The notes beneath the pieces were generated by a model, which saw only the letters and a program-made list of their open reading frames with translations, was not told the origin of the DNA and ran no database searches. Below are positions 13,216 to 24,299 of a stretch of DNA of 64,000 nucleotides, in pieces; positions within the stretch are counted from its first letter, which is position 1; every line of letters starts with the position of its first letter. The DNA is taken from positions 806,001-870,000 of the forward strand of contig JAJOHG010000008.1 of the NCBI GenBank assembly GCA_021029095.1. Reading direction: 5' to 3'. A program made the position numbers and the translations under genes. Origin of the DNA: Phellopilus nigrolimitatus (Eukaryota > Basidiomycota > Agaricomycetes > Hymenochaetales > Hymenochaetaceae).

Positions 13216-13455
13216 TTACTCTGACGTTGACGTCGAAGGTCCACTAGTCCTGTGTGTTTTCTGCGCCCGATATATGTGATTAAAGGCCCTCAGCTTACCA
13301 GATGATATATTGTCGGGTGTCTCAGGACGTCCCGTCCAATGGTGATCCTCCAGAACTATTATATAAGCGTCTTTGGAAACCACCCACAGTGACTCGATGC
13401 AATCACGCCAACCGCTCAAGAATCTCATGAAGCCTTCGCCGATGCACGTATGCAT
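13216..13455 (-). CDS. Exon-like minus-strand frame, unassigned
   Basis: Seventy-nine codons with unusually protein-like composition (GFMRFLSGWRDCIESLWVV, DAYIIVLEDHHWTGRPETPD, LRAFNHIYRAQK) ending in a Ser/Thr tail. A possible splice acceptor (GGCGAAG, about 13426) precedes the GFMRF segment. It could be the last exon of the minus-strand gene starting near 14854, whose 352-codon frame has a GTAAGC donor about 100 bases before its stop, or a fragment of another gene. I do not recognise the family. Confidence 0.35.
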   Translation of the reverse strand: MHTCIGEGFMRFLSGWRDCIESLWVVSKDAYIIVLEDHHWTGRPETPDNISSGKLRAFNHIYRAQKTHRTSGPSTSTSE

Positions 13456-13572
13456 ATCAGGTTGCGGTCAAAGTCAGGAAAGTTTTAAACAGCATTTTTG
13501 TCAAAAACCAATTGCATGCCACGATACAGGAAAAATACGGAATCAAACATCAAAAGTCTGGAGAACGTCTCG

Positions 13573-14854
13573 TCATTTCGAGATAAAGAAAACTAATTGC
13601 AGCAATCCTGTAGCAGTGCATATCATTCCGCACACGTTTCGAGCTGGGGCTGCAAAACGAAAGACACGGGATAAGTCAGTGTCAAGGCTACGAGATACCA
13701 CAAGGCTTACGCATGCCTGAGACTGAAGCCGACCTCCGAACGAAACCCGCCTAGAACCCAACTTGGGGCGTTTGGGGATCGATGGAGAGAGTCCCGAGGG
13801 CCGATAATTCCGAGCCCGAGACTGCTCAGGCGCATTTCGCGAGTCAATAGAACCGCATACATCCGCTTCCTTTCCGAGACTAGGCGTGCCTTCGCCAACA
13901 ATACCAACAACGCGAGCTTTAGCAAGGCCGGCCGTCGTCAAAACCGGCATATAAATCCGGGACGAAGTGCGATTAAGGGCCGTCTGTGTGCGATTACGCG
14001 CGGCTTGCAGGAGCGCCGTAGGAGTGCGCGGACCGCTGCCCGCTTCCGTAGCCGAAACGCTTGATGGCGACGTAGATATGGTCGGGATATCCGTCGAAGA
14101 CAGCGAGCGCTGAAGAGCGAGGCGCGCCTGCTTGAAGGCCGTTCCGCTGGACGTTTCTGCGTTCAGGGAAGGGACGGCGGTAAAGGTGGCCGCCCTAGGG
14201 CGTGAACGTGAAGGGAGCAGGGGGAACCGGCCCGAGTCGCTGGGGCTCGGTTTGATCTGAGACGCAGGCACGGGTTCGGGCTTGGGGACGACTGGGCTGC
14301 CCGGTGTCGGTGGGGCCTGGGTGCGCCGAGAAGACGGCCAACGCCTAGCCATTATGCCGCGTGGGCCACGCGCTGGCGTGCTTCGAGAGCGATGCAGCGT
14401 GCCGATGCCTTCGACATCGCAGCCCGAGTTTCCGAGCGCGAAGAAGATGGCCCTGCGTCTGCGGGTGGGTTGGACGGGAGGCAGCGAAGGAACTCGTTCA
14501 AGGGCGGCGGGATCGACGGGTAGGGCTGCCTTTGCGATCGACTTGGTCTTCGGGCGCGTAGTGAGGAGGCGATAGCGGGATGCTCTGGTTTCGACGCGGA
14601 GGGGCATGGGCTGCCGCGAGAAAATGGGCACAAAAACGCTCTGCGAAAAAGAAAGAGAAGGGATTAGTCGTCATAGGGCTAAAGGCATTCAAAAGCAAGA
14701 CGTACGAGTAGGATTCCCCAGCTGGAGAAAACTTGAGCGCAAAGCGCATAGACGATATACGCGCCGATGGACTTGGGAGTCTTGGGTTCTGACTTGGGGA
14801 AAGGAGGCATGTTGCGTGTGGTGGTTGCGGACGAAAGTGAAGTGAGCGAGACAT
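13573..14854 (-). CDS. Hypothetical Ser/Pro/Arg-rich protein
   Basis: The main exon (up to 14640, read downward) encodes a low-complexity protein rich in Ser, Pro, Arg and Thr, such as SSTDIPTISTSPSSVSATE and PSGLSPSIPKRPKLGSRRVS. No recognisable domain is present. A likely first exon begins MSRSLHFRPQPPHATC at 14854 and runs to ARISSMRFALKFSPAGESY. A GTACGT donor near 14705 and a C/T-rich tract ending in CGCAGAG at about 14640 would join the two in frame. The last 50 codons (VSRSLDTDLSRVFRF and on) may be read-through of an intron, because a GTAAGC donor sits near 13694. The basic Ser-rich character suggests a disordered, possibly nuclear or cytoskeletal protein, but no function can be assigned. 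It lies between two copies of the repeat described at 12370 and 15070. Confidence 0.45.
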
Positions 14855-15069
14855 GTCGTTAGTTGTTGGATTATATATTGCCTCTGGATGGCTGTGGGGA
14901 TCCAGCTCCATGTCGCGGATAAGTTCGAAGCAACGGTGAGTCTCAGTATCCCGACGAACAATAACGCCCAGTACCGACTTTTGGCACTGCCACAACGCGT
15001 CGGCAGTACGCGAGACTCGGCTCCAAAGACGCATCATGTGACCGTTTACCTGTGGCGGTGTTGCCTTTC

Positions 15070-15360
15070 CCCCACTGACGCGAGCTTCTGGCTCCTCCTC
15101 TCCACACACGAACTCCCGAGCTCAGAAAACAAATGTTTCGCTCTTGCTTACGACGCCAGTTGAGAGAAATATTTGGACTTACCAAGCTCTCAAAATCCAT
15201 CAGGTGGCCATACTGTGACCCTCTCCGTGAGAACTTGTCGTGATGACTTGCTCTTACAAGCTCTTCCTCTGCACATTGGAGCATACGTAGAAGTGCTCAG
15301 ATTAAGCCTTGCTCACACATGCTTCGCTAACCCCTGATATGTGAACACCCCACATCTCCG
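15070..15360. repeat. Dispersed direct copy of the 12.4-13.1 kb repeat
   Basis: It matches the array in the same order and orientation: CTCTTGCTTACG (compare CACTTTGCTTAC), GGACTTACCAAGCTCTCAAAA (15175), GTGAGAACTTG, CCTCTGCACATTGGAGCATAC (array: CTGCACATTGAAGCATAC), then TAAGCCTTGCTCACACATGC and GTGAACACCCCACAT. The two copies are about 2.3 kb apart and flank the unknown gene. The minus strand of the GGACTTACC box reads GGTAAGTCC, a perfect splice-donor string, so it may once have been transcribed. Confidence 0.65.
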
Positions 15361-16043
15361 ATCATTGTTTTATAATATTCCAAGGATGTGGCTTGGAACC
15401 ATACCGTTGCGCTGTTGGCCCAGACTGCCCTTGCTGATGTCTTGAGTAATTATGCTGCTGCACTCTTAAAGTCTCAACGACAAGTATGCTGCAACGGGTA
15501 ATCATGGATAGAAAGGTCTCAGATGATTATGAGTCAAAAAGGCGTGCCCTTGGAGGAGGCTGTGGTTTTCATCGATGGACAGTGATTCGACACTGAACGA
15601 CCTGTACGTACTCCTATACAAACTCGAGTGCAGATGATTATAAGTGACTGCAATCATGTTCTCTAGGAAAGAAAGGAGAGTAAGCGTGGGTTTTTGGGGG
15701 GTAAATTGCCCCGCATGGCGGTGGCTGAAAGTCAAACCGTAAGGGCGCTTGGACCTGAGGCCTGAGCACCTGTGGCTGTCAGTGTTGCTTCTACAACGAG
15801 TTACCAGCCTCTTGCTGATACTCCTATTGTCTCCAAGAATGCTGTCCAAGCACACACTCCGAGGCCACTGCGAAGTTTTTTAACACGCCTTGCGCTTAGA
15901 CGTTCGGTGGCTTAGATGTTGCTTTCAAAGGTGTATAAATACAGGGTTGTCGAAAGTGATGGACCTCACTGACTAGCGGGCACATTCGTCTAAGGTTCAC
16001 CCCACTCTCACACGAAGGATCTCCCATCTGCCCGTTGTCAACA
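15361..16043. other. Intergenic, no gene recognised
   Basis: Upstream of the zinc-finger gene. A 117-codon minus-strand open frame (15855-15502) has no coding character or splice partners and was not called. Confidence 0.4.
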
Positions 16044-16903
16044 ATGTCTTCGAGTCGCACTTCTAGCCAGTGTATCAAGCGGATGAGTTTCTGCGACGAC
16101 TGTAACAAGATTTACTCAAGCACTGAAATTGAACGACACAGACTGATCCACGATCCTAACGCGCCGTGAGTTTTCTTCTGTTCTTTTTATTAAAACCAGT
16201 CAATTTGATGAAGAGGCATTTTTCTGCTCAGGAGATATCCTTGTCCATATGAAGGATGCAACTATGCTCCTCTTCAGTACTACAATCTCAAGCATCATAT
16301 TCTATCCACCCAGTAAATTTTCATATTCCTACCAAAAGCCAATGGCTAATTCAGTGTCTAAACAGCGAGAAGATAGCCCGGATGAAGTGCAGAGCCACTT
16401 TCTTCTGCGAAGAGTCCTTTCGCTGCTACGGGACTCGGGTAAACCACGAACTGCGTGAGCATGGTTACTGCCATCCGGTCTCTGCGACCAGATCTCGAGT
16501 CCACTGGCTAGTCGAACAGCACACTGGCGCAGAAACATCGACTACAGGGAATTTCAAATTCGAAGATGGTCTTGTCGAGCTACCGGTTCCCGGCGCTGCG
16601 CCTGCTGGGGCTATAGGGCCTGCTGAAGAATATTCCACACTTCAGATTGAGCACGCCGCTAAAGCTTTACTGCGATTGAAGTATGCGCGAACTGTCTCTG
16701 ACCGGCCTCATTCTTCTACCCATGCGACTATTCCTAACGATCCGCGCTTCCACGATCTCAACTTGGGTGTACCCGGGCGCAAGCCGGCAGCTTCTCCTAC
16801 GAACGAGAGTCTCCGGTCCAGCTCAGGCTTTCCTATCTCCTCTGAACGTCTCTGTTCCAGCTCGGGAGAATTTGCTAATCCATGTGCTGAGCGACAAGCT
16901 TAG
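16044..16903 (+). CDS. C2H2 zinc-finger protein (three fingers)
   Basis: A likely DNA-binding regulator. The start ATG at 16044 opens MSSSRTSSQ. Finger 1 is CDDCNKIYSSTEIERHRLIH. Intron 16166-16231 (GTGAGT...CAG) leads to finger 2, CPYEGCNYAPLQYYNLKHH followed by ILSTH. The last His codon is completed across intron 16313-16365 (GTAAAT...ACAG), which restores EKIARMKC and the degenerate finger 3 ending RVNHELREHGYC. The remaining 150 or so residues are Ser/Pro/Ala-rich with no domain, ending at 16903. The ligand spacing of fingers 1 and 3 is slightly off the consensus (x11 rather than x12 in finger 1), as is common in mushroom-specific C2H2 proteins. No target can be inferred. Confidence 0.75.
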
Positions 16904-17358
16904 TTTTCTGCGGAATAGCCCGGGCTGCTCCACGCAATGCAGTCAGCGGTACCAGGATGGTTCTAAGGGTGGAAGGCTACTCCATGTCTACTGTTTCAAC
17001 AAAGGGAAGTTGAACGGAGCCGCTGAGCGGTTCTAGCTCCCTTGACTATATGCGTATTTATTCATTAATCGGGTTCAATCTCAACAACATACCTACATGC
17101 TTTCTCTCATTTATGCTGTATGACAATTTTTATCCGTGAATGTGTTATGTGTACGTTGCGAAGTTTTGAAAAATAAATTTTCTTGGGAAAATCACGATTG
17201 ACACGTGGCGGAGGTTGAAGTTCAGTTTGTTGTGTGGTGTTGTGTACGCGTCCAGTCACGCTGCGGCGTTTCAACCTTGAAGTCCAGTCGCAACCGACTC
17301 GTCTCTTGCCTTCTAACCACTATCATCGCGCCCCGACACCGTTTCTGCCACTTCTGTT
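16904..17358. other. Intergenic between zinc-finger and RING-RRM genes
   Basis: 455 bp. It contains AAATAAA at about 17170, a possible polyadenylation region, and the promoter of the downstream gene. Nothing else is recognisable. Confidence 0.4.
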
Positions 17359-20300
17359 ATGTCTTATGCACCTCTCGACTCATCTTTTGCATCGCCCAAG
17401 ACGATGCGCGCGACATCGATTTCCGAGCGCCGTCCTCTCGCGCCAGTCACCCCTCAGCGTACTAACCGCGGACCCAAAATGCGCGCCGCGTCTTCGCCAC
17501 TCACCCCGTCTAACTCAAGCACCATTTCCAGTCCCTTTACGCCCATCACGAACGTCTACTCTTCCTCGTCCTCGCTCGTCTCTCCGGACTCATCCGTGTC
17601 GACCAAAGTTGAGTTCTCGCCAGAGTCCGCCAAGTCAAAGACGCGAAGCCCCGCCGATGCCACCAACAACTGGAGATCCCGTGCTAAGGAAAACGGAATA
17701 AAGGTTGATGCTGCAGACTACTCTTATGGTGGGCTCTTTTTGCACATCACTTTCGTTCACGCTCGCTTAACTATGTTCTATCTAGCCGATGCGATGAACT
17801 CTAGCGGTACGTATATGCTCGCCATTTCTCGCTATGTACTCTAAGATATCTTTGCAGATGGTGTCCCTGTTCCATTCCTCACGACTCATAGACGCCCTCG
17901 TCAATCATTATTCCAGACCAACTCCTCCGACAGCACTGCTTTTATCTCCCCGAAAACCGCACGCATGCCCGTCGTCGATGGGGCAGTTACTGCTCCACTT
18001 CTGTCTACTTCAAGCCTGTCTTCTTCTCTTCTCAGTACACCTGAACCTGTTCGGACTCTTTCTGGGTCGTTCACCTTGGCCACCCCATCTCCTCGTACCT
18101 CTTACGCTATTGTACAGAAGCTTCGACAGCGTGGAAGCCTCACTGATCCTGCGCGCCCTCGGAGGCGTCATATATCCGGCCCAATTACAGTGAGTTGTGG
18201 GCCTTTTTCATAAGAGTTTTTTTGATCTCATTGAAGCATTATAACACAGGGTGAAGCCTTGTTCGACATAGATGAGAATGCACCTACGGAATCTCCCTTC
18301 CCGCAATCGTTCGATTCACCCCGTTCCGCTACTGTGAATGATGAAAGCTTTTCCACTAAAAGATGCGTCTCTGCGCCCTTTATCGCTGGCCGATTCTACG
18401 AAGGCATGGAGAATGATGACGACGACGACGACGAACTTGAAGATGACGGGCTACCCAGCGCTCCCAGGTCTTCGAGACTGCGACCTACTAAATCCGTCTC
18501 GTCACTTCCCCGTCCTGCGTCTCCAAAGGACACATCTACCAATGAAAAGGCGTGCTCGGTTTGCTCCGCATCTTCATCGCCGTTGTCTACTTTGATTCCT
18601 TGTGAACACCTGATCTGCTCCTCCTGCCTCACTGGTGCGTTGAACATAATTGGCGAGAAGGACATGCGTTGCGCTACGTGCGATAAGCCGGTTAACGACT
18701 TCAAACTTCTCACCCCTTTAAAACTCGGTATCGGGAATATCGACGAAGCTAACAAGGACGATGTGAAGGAATCGAATGAAGATCAATCGATGAAGTTGCT
18801 TCCAAGTGCTTTTGAAGAGCTTTCAGTTGGGCTCGACGATGTGGGCAAGAACAAAGTGCGCTTCGAGAGGGTTGCCAATGAAACTGCATCTCCAAGCGTT
18901 TCTTCCTCTTGTGACGATGAAAACGTGGTCGTTCTCCGTATCGATAACGTTCCCTGGGTATGTTATCTACGGTCTTTATATCGTCTTGTGTCTCTAATTC
19001 TATTGTTCTCAGGACGTCACACCTCCTTCTCTTGTTGAGTTTTTCAGTCCGTATGTCGCTGTTCGTGCGCATATACTGCTCGATCCGAAGGGCAAGACAC
19101 TCTCGCACGCATATGTTGAGGTTCCTGCTGGCGACGCACGCAATGCTTTGCGTTCTGTGCAGAATAAAAGTCTTGGGAAGGGAAGGAGGTTGCGTGGTGT
19201 CACAGTAACTATGAGCAGCCAGGGCGAATTGATGCGTGCAGTAAGCTCACTCCCAATTCTCATTAATATGTCGGCATATTGATTGGCTGTTGTCCCTAGC
19301 TATTCCCCAGTTGGCTTGGAGGGTTCGAGGGAACCCATCCGACACTTGATGGCCTCGACCAACCTGCTGTGCTTCGTACTCTCGAGAACGGGCTCATCAC
19401 ACTGCCTGAGATTGACGGCTTGGTCGCTCTTATGAAAAATCCTAAGGTACGTGCATGTCACGCTGCTAAATATGCAACTCAGCTGAAAGTCCGCACGATG
19501 TAGTCTCATTTCCTGAAAGTTCCGACGCTTCCCTTCTATACGCTCGTGTCCATCCTTTCGAAATTCCCTTCTGACTCGGATAGTCGTGTATTTTGGAGTG
19601 CCAGACTCCGAGACGTGCTTTATGGTGTGTTTTACTGCTAAAATCGCTGTCTTTATATGTTTGTATGCTAAGGTCTTCTCCGGTTATCTCAAAAAGAACT
19701 TACAGATGGTACGCCCTGAGTTTTATCGTCTTAATCTGTCATTCATCTAACTTGTATACGAATTCAGCTGCTTGCGACTTGCTGGTAGAACGCATACAGT
19801 CAGACTTCCACGACCAACGTGTCCTCAACATTGTAGTATCAACTGCTGTCAATTGCAGAGGTAAATGCCCGCATATTCATTGTTTCCCGATCGATGTTTG
19901 AATACTCTACTTCAGTTTTCACGGATGGTCAACGTCTTGGTCTTTTCGAGAAAATGATGGACGCAGTTGCTGCCAAGGGCGGCCAGCTTACCTGCACGGC
20001 TCCTAAATCCCAGCTGTCCTTGTCCATCTCAACAACTCTGTCTTGTCAATCGGACGAAGCCATTACGCCGGATGATAGTGTGTCCTCTCTTTCTGGCGCA
20101 TGTGGTCCTGGTGGCCGCAGTCAGCGCAATCTCGGCTACGGCAAGCCGTCGACGATGCGTAGGAACGACAACGCGTTCGTCTCAGGCAATGCTCCCATTT
20201 ACACTACCTCGCCGCAAATGAATTTTGCTGGTTTGGCGTTGCCACAGATCAACGCTCCGCCTGGGCTCAACTTCGGGAACTTCAACATGGGATTTGGTAT

Positions 20301-20469
20301 GCCATATGCCATGAATAGCCCGCCTCAGAGCCCATATGATGTGCTTGCACGCGAGTTCAATGTCGAGCCTGATCTGGTAGCAGCCCTCGCCCAAAGGCTC
20401 GTCTACACGGGTCAGGGCGCACTTCCTCAGGCTATGGGAGGCTTTGCATACGCGAATGGGAGAATGTAA
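17359..20469 (+). CDS. RING-finger plus RRM protein, uncharacterised
   Basis: A multi-exon gene starting MSYAPLDSSFASPKTMRAT. The N-terminal half is Ser/Thr/Pro-rich with an acidic Asp run (about 18415-18435). A RING-type zinc motif follows from 18553: CSVCSASSSPLSTLIPCEH, LICSSCL, then RCATC. The next domain is an RRM fold, ENVVVLRIDNVPW (before the intron at 18958) joined to DVTPPSLVEFFSPYVAVR and SHAYVEVPAGDARNALRSV. The segment after it begins LFPSWLGGFEGTHPTLDG. The C-terminus is Gly/Asn/Pro/Met-rich (INAPPGLNFGNFNMGFGMP) and ends GFAYANGRM at 20469. RING and RRM together suggest a ubiquitin ligase or scaffold tied to RNA. Not4 also has RING and RRM, but the order, spacing and surrounding sequence here differ. 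No named orthologue is recognised. Confidence 0.75.
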
Positions 20470-21447
20470 CAAAAAAAAAGATCCACGTCTCATAGATGCC
20501 CTTGACGAACGGATGACTTTCTTTACCCTCGGTTTCTTAAATCGCTTATTTTTTGATGCCTCTGCATTCATCGATTCTCCACGTCTCATTCACGCTATTA
20601 TTCATTATGGTTCACTCATTCCAGAGGCCAGATCATGGCGCATATCATTGCTCATCACACGACGCTGTTCTGACGATTTTTTTGTTCATGTTCTTTTCAC
20701 CCATGGTTTCTTCTCATCCACTTGGTCGCCGATTCCTGGTCATACAGATCAGACCCGGTGTTGCTCATCGCTGTCGTATTATGCTGTTGTACCACCAAGA
20801 CTTTGCAATATGGTAATGCTAACCATAATCATGCACTCGTAGCTAAATGCACGCTGTCAATAATCATTCAAGTTTCGCAGACTTTTATAAAATGGCTTTA
20901 TTATTTATTTCGGTTTTTGGTGAGCTGTAACTGCCGTGCTGTGCACATATGTACCGTGTAAGGCATTTCTGTATGGAATTCCGCGGATTTGCCGGATCGA
21001 CAGCGATATTGAGGCGCTGCCTTGTCCAACCGCGTGTACTCATACCTGCACAGGCTGTTGTTGCGCTGTCGCCGTTGGTGCGGCCGTGTTGCTGGGAAGA
21101 GCTATGTGTCGTCAAACAGCACGTTATCTGTGAACGGGTTCGGCTTGCCGGTCGTCTCGAGTGAGCAATCGAACTCATTTACGGCAATTTGGCAATCCCT
21201 CAAGAGGAAGTCCGTGTCAGTGCGTGCGGCGCAACGTGATGGGCACAGGTCCCTTCATTGTTGGCCGCTCTTTCCAATTTGCTTTTAATCTCAGTTCAAT
21301 CTGCTTCCCAGGTTGCTCCTCTCTGAAAGGCTCTCTAAGCTCTTGGGCTGATTCTCGTTCTGCTTGAAGTTGAGCTATGGTGCGATAGGTTTATTGAAGA
21401 TTTACTTCGGAATACTCATCTGCGGGTGTTATTGGTACCTGCCCTAG
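20470..21447. other. 3' UTR / intergenic, possibly hiding the RTA1 first exon
   Basis: Nearly 1 kb without a recognisable gene. The first exon of the RTA1-like gene must lie here, because its second exon is entered from a CCCTAG acceptor at 21447 with an in-frame stop just upstream. I could not choose it. Confidence 0.35.
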
Positions 21448-22830
21448 TCTGGCGACCTTCCAGAACCAGCGTCATTGTATGGTTACACCCCTACAACGAG
21501 CGTGTGCTTCACCTTCATAGTTCTTTTCGCAGTCTCCGCAAGTAGGTTCTACGATATCTATTGAGCTACGCGAGTCTGATTATATCCTTCTCAGTAATCC
21601 ATGGATGTGAGGCGGTCGCTTTCAGGCTTTGGTGGTTTCTGCCACTCGCTTGTCTTGCAGCTCTAGCAGAAGTTTTTGGCTGGTTAGGCAGACTGTGGTC
21701 TAGTTTTGCACCTGCATCTCTCACGCCATATACTATACAGTACGTACCCTCCAAACCCTCCTACAGTCCTGAGCAGTAATCGGTCGTGCACTTAGAATTT
21801 GCGCCACGGTCATTGCGCCGACCCCATTGATCGCTTCCAACTTTATGATCCTGGGCATGTTAATTCGGCATCTTGGGGAGCAGTTTAGTCGACTCTCTCC
21901 GAAGTTGTGTGAGTAGACCCATAACGATTGCTTGTAAACCCGATGTACTGCTATGTTAACATGTTTTTATAGATTCTATAATATTCACTTCATCCGTAAG
22001 TTTCGCGTGCCTGTGACAAAGCCGGTCCCCAATGATAGATAACAGGATGTCGTTGCTCTGTTGATCCAAGCATACGGCGGAGCAACAGCTTCCAGTGCTG
22101 TGAGTAAGGGGGAGGACCCAGAACGGTAAGCAGACAACTTTGTACTTCAGCTACTATGAGCCTAATATTGCCCAGCGGAGGTCATATCATGCTCATTGGC
22201 ATAGCCATCCAAATGGGTGAGATAATAGCGATGACTTCCGTTTATAAAATCTGACAAGACTCCTTTAGTCGCAATCACTTTCTACGTGATCCTTGCTACA
22301 GAGTTTTTCGTCCAATTTTACACGAGAAGGCCTGTTCGGTTACGCAGCTACCTGTCAGTAGACCCCTCGAAGAAACAAATACATCGAAAGATGCAGTGGA
22401 TGATCTTCGGACTTGGGTTCAGTACCGTGTGTCTTTTTATTCGGTACGCATTTTTCTCTCCAATCTGACCGTTGAATGGGGCGACTAATGACAATGACTA
22501 CATAGAACGGTGTACCGGACGATAGAGCTAGTGAACGGATTTACGGGAAGGATCATTCGCACTCAGGTATATTTCAGTAAGTCAAAGAGCGAGGCTAGGC
22601 ACTCGGCGCAGACTGATCTCCGCACCTATCCTATAGATGTACTCGACGGCGCCATGGTGGTCCTCGCGAGCTACACACTCAATCTATTGCATCCTGGATA
22701 CCTGCTGGCTGATGTGATTGAAGAAGAAAGGAAAGCGAAGAGCGTGGGTAAAGACGGTTTACCATTAGTTCGGGTTGAGAGCTATGAAGATTCTTTCCTT
22801 GGGTCTAAGAGAAGCAGCATGCACACTTAA
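21448..22830 (+). CDS. RTA1-like multi-pass membrane protein (lipid-translocating exporter family)
   Basis: A seven-transmembrane fungal family (Rta1, Rtm1, Rsb1) linked to sterol/sphingoid-base stress, drug tolerance and lipid translocation at the plasma membrane. Spliced segments in order are: LYGYTPTTSVCFTFIVLF; IIHGCEAVAFRLWWFLPLAC; AEVFGWLGRLWSSFAP; ICATVIAPTPLIASNFMILG; DVVALLIQAYGGATASSA; GGHIMLIGIAIQM; VAITFYVILATEFFVQFYTR; VYRTIELVNGFTGRIIRTQ; and VLDGAMVVLASYTLNLLHPG. The E-GW-GR-S, APTP and YRTIEL...GFTG motifs are diagnostic. Introns are 45-75 bp; one, GTAAGT...ACAG, runs from about 21990 to 22045. The C-terminus is short and charged. The N-terminal exon is unresolved, so the start given is only the first supported exon boundary. 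Confidence 0.8.
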
Positions 22831-23106
22831 GAGGTTTGGAGAGGTCAGGCGGACATTACCATGCTTTACCCGGTCCGTTTCACTCGAGAACATTTTCCTT
22901 CCTTTAGCATTGCTTGTGATCATGAAGTCCGGACTCTTTTTCATATTCATCCTTCCCACGAACCTTTCGATTCGGAAACTATATTTAGAATCAAGATGGC
23001 TGAGATGACATCTCACTCATACTCATATCTGGCAATCAGTGCTTCAAATCCTGTAACTGTAACTGTTCTTCGAGCGCTAATCTCAAGACGACGTAGCCTC
23101 TTCAGA

Positions 23107-24299
23107 ATGACAGAGAACGAGCAAGCCAGTACGGATGATGGGAGTGCCGGCGCTGCGAATGGCTTCAGTCCTTCCCTATTTTCACCATCTTCAGAAGAAG
23201 TCGAGTTCTTGAAGGACCAGACTGGGATACAAAACGAGGACGAGCTCAGACAGCACGTGTTGTCCGTGCAGAAAGAAGCTTGGAACGTGAGTTGCCGATT
23301 CAAGTTATCTTCTGAAGTCGACGAACCATCCCGAGACCTACCAATGGCTTTGCATAGGTGGTTCATTACAACTGCATTAGATCCTTTGGGTTTACAAGGC
23401 GAGTGCAGGATTGAGACATTGCTTCCTCTCATTCATACTAATATAATGTGACTGATGGCCAATAGGCTGAAGATTTCGCGCCTACCTGCTTATCGGGATC
23501 TCCTGACGTTAGGAAAAGAGAGGGCGGATGCGATATTCATCGACTTCGCTTGCTGCTGTGAGTCTCTGAGTACTAGTAATGTAGTCTATCGAAAGCTTAC
23601 CGTCTGCTACATACCTTTGTTTTGAAGTCGGAAATGATGCCCGTAAAGTAATTGCGGACGGTTATCCGCAAGAAAATGTGCTAGCATCTGACATAGAGAA
23701 AGGTAACTTCCTAACTTCTCTTATGAATAATTGAAGCTTAATGGGCTTTAGCGTTTTGGGGTCTCGGGCATAAACTTTTCAAATCCACTCCGGAATCCTT
23801 CCGTATTCCATTTATTCCCGGAGACGTCTTCGATCCCTTGCATATAGCGCCTGCGCAGCCTTACTACTCACCTCCTACCACGCCTCGCCCGACTCTCTCG
23901 ATGCTCACCTCTTTGACACCACTGCAAGGCTATGTCTCCGCAATCCACGTCTCGGCCTTCTTTCACCTCTTCGACGAGGCTGAGCAGCTCACCGCAGCGC
24001 GGGCGCTCGCGTCTCTGCTTTCTCCCCTGACAGGATCAATGATATTTGGCGCGCATAGCTCAGCGCTAGTCTCGGGCCTGCGGGAGACGCCGAATGTGCG
24101 TGGGAGGCACATATACTGTTACAGTCCTGAGGACTGGCGCGCGCTCTGGGATGGTGTGATATTTGCGAAGGGGACTGTTGAAGTAGAAGCGGCGCTTGTT
24201 GACTCTGCATCTTGGCGCGGACGAGTCCACACAAATGAAGCGGATTTAGGGAAGGAGACAATGTGGCGTTCGATGGTGTGGCACGTAAAACGGGTCTGA
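23107..24299 (+). CDS. SAM-dependent methyltransferase, AusD-like fungal family
   Basis: A class I methyltransferase related to the enzymes found in meroterpenoid and other fungal metabolite clusters. Exons: 23107-23286 (MTENEQASTDDG to QKEAWN), 23358-23398 (VVHYNCIRSFGFTR), 23466-23557 (LKISRLPAYRDLLTLGKERA, ADAIFIDFACC), 23628-23702 (FGNDARKVIADGYPQENVL, ASDIEK) and 23752-24299 (FWGLGHKLFKSTPESF, IPFIPGDVFDP onward). FIDFACCFGNDARK is the SAM-binding glycine-loop region, with CC in place of the usual G-x-G start. The second intron (23399-23465) uses GC-AG splice sites and is required to keep the YxCIRSF-x-RLKISRLPAY family motif intact. No polyketide or terpene synthase is nearby, so the substrate is unknown. 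Confidence 0.85.

Noticed and set aside
12370..15360. Idea that the two repeat copies are LTRs of a retrotransposon
   Set aside because: One copy is a tandem array, no TG...CA ends or primer-binding site are visible, and no gag/pol-like frame lies between.
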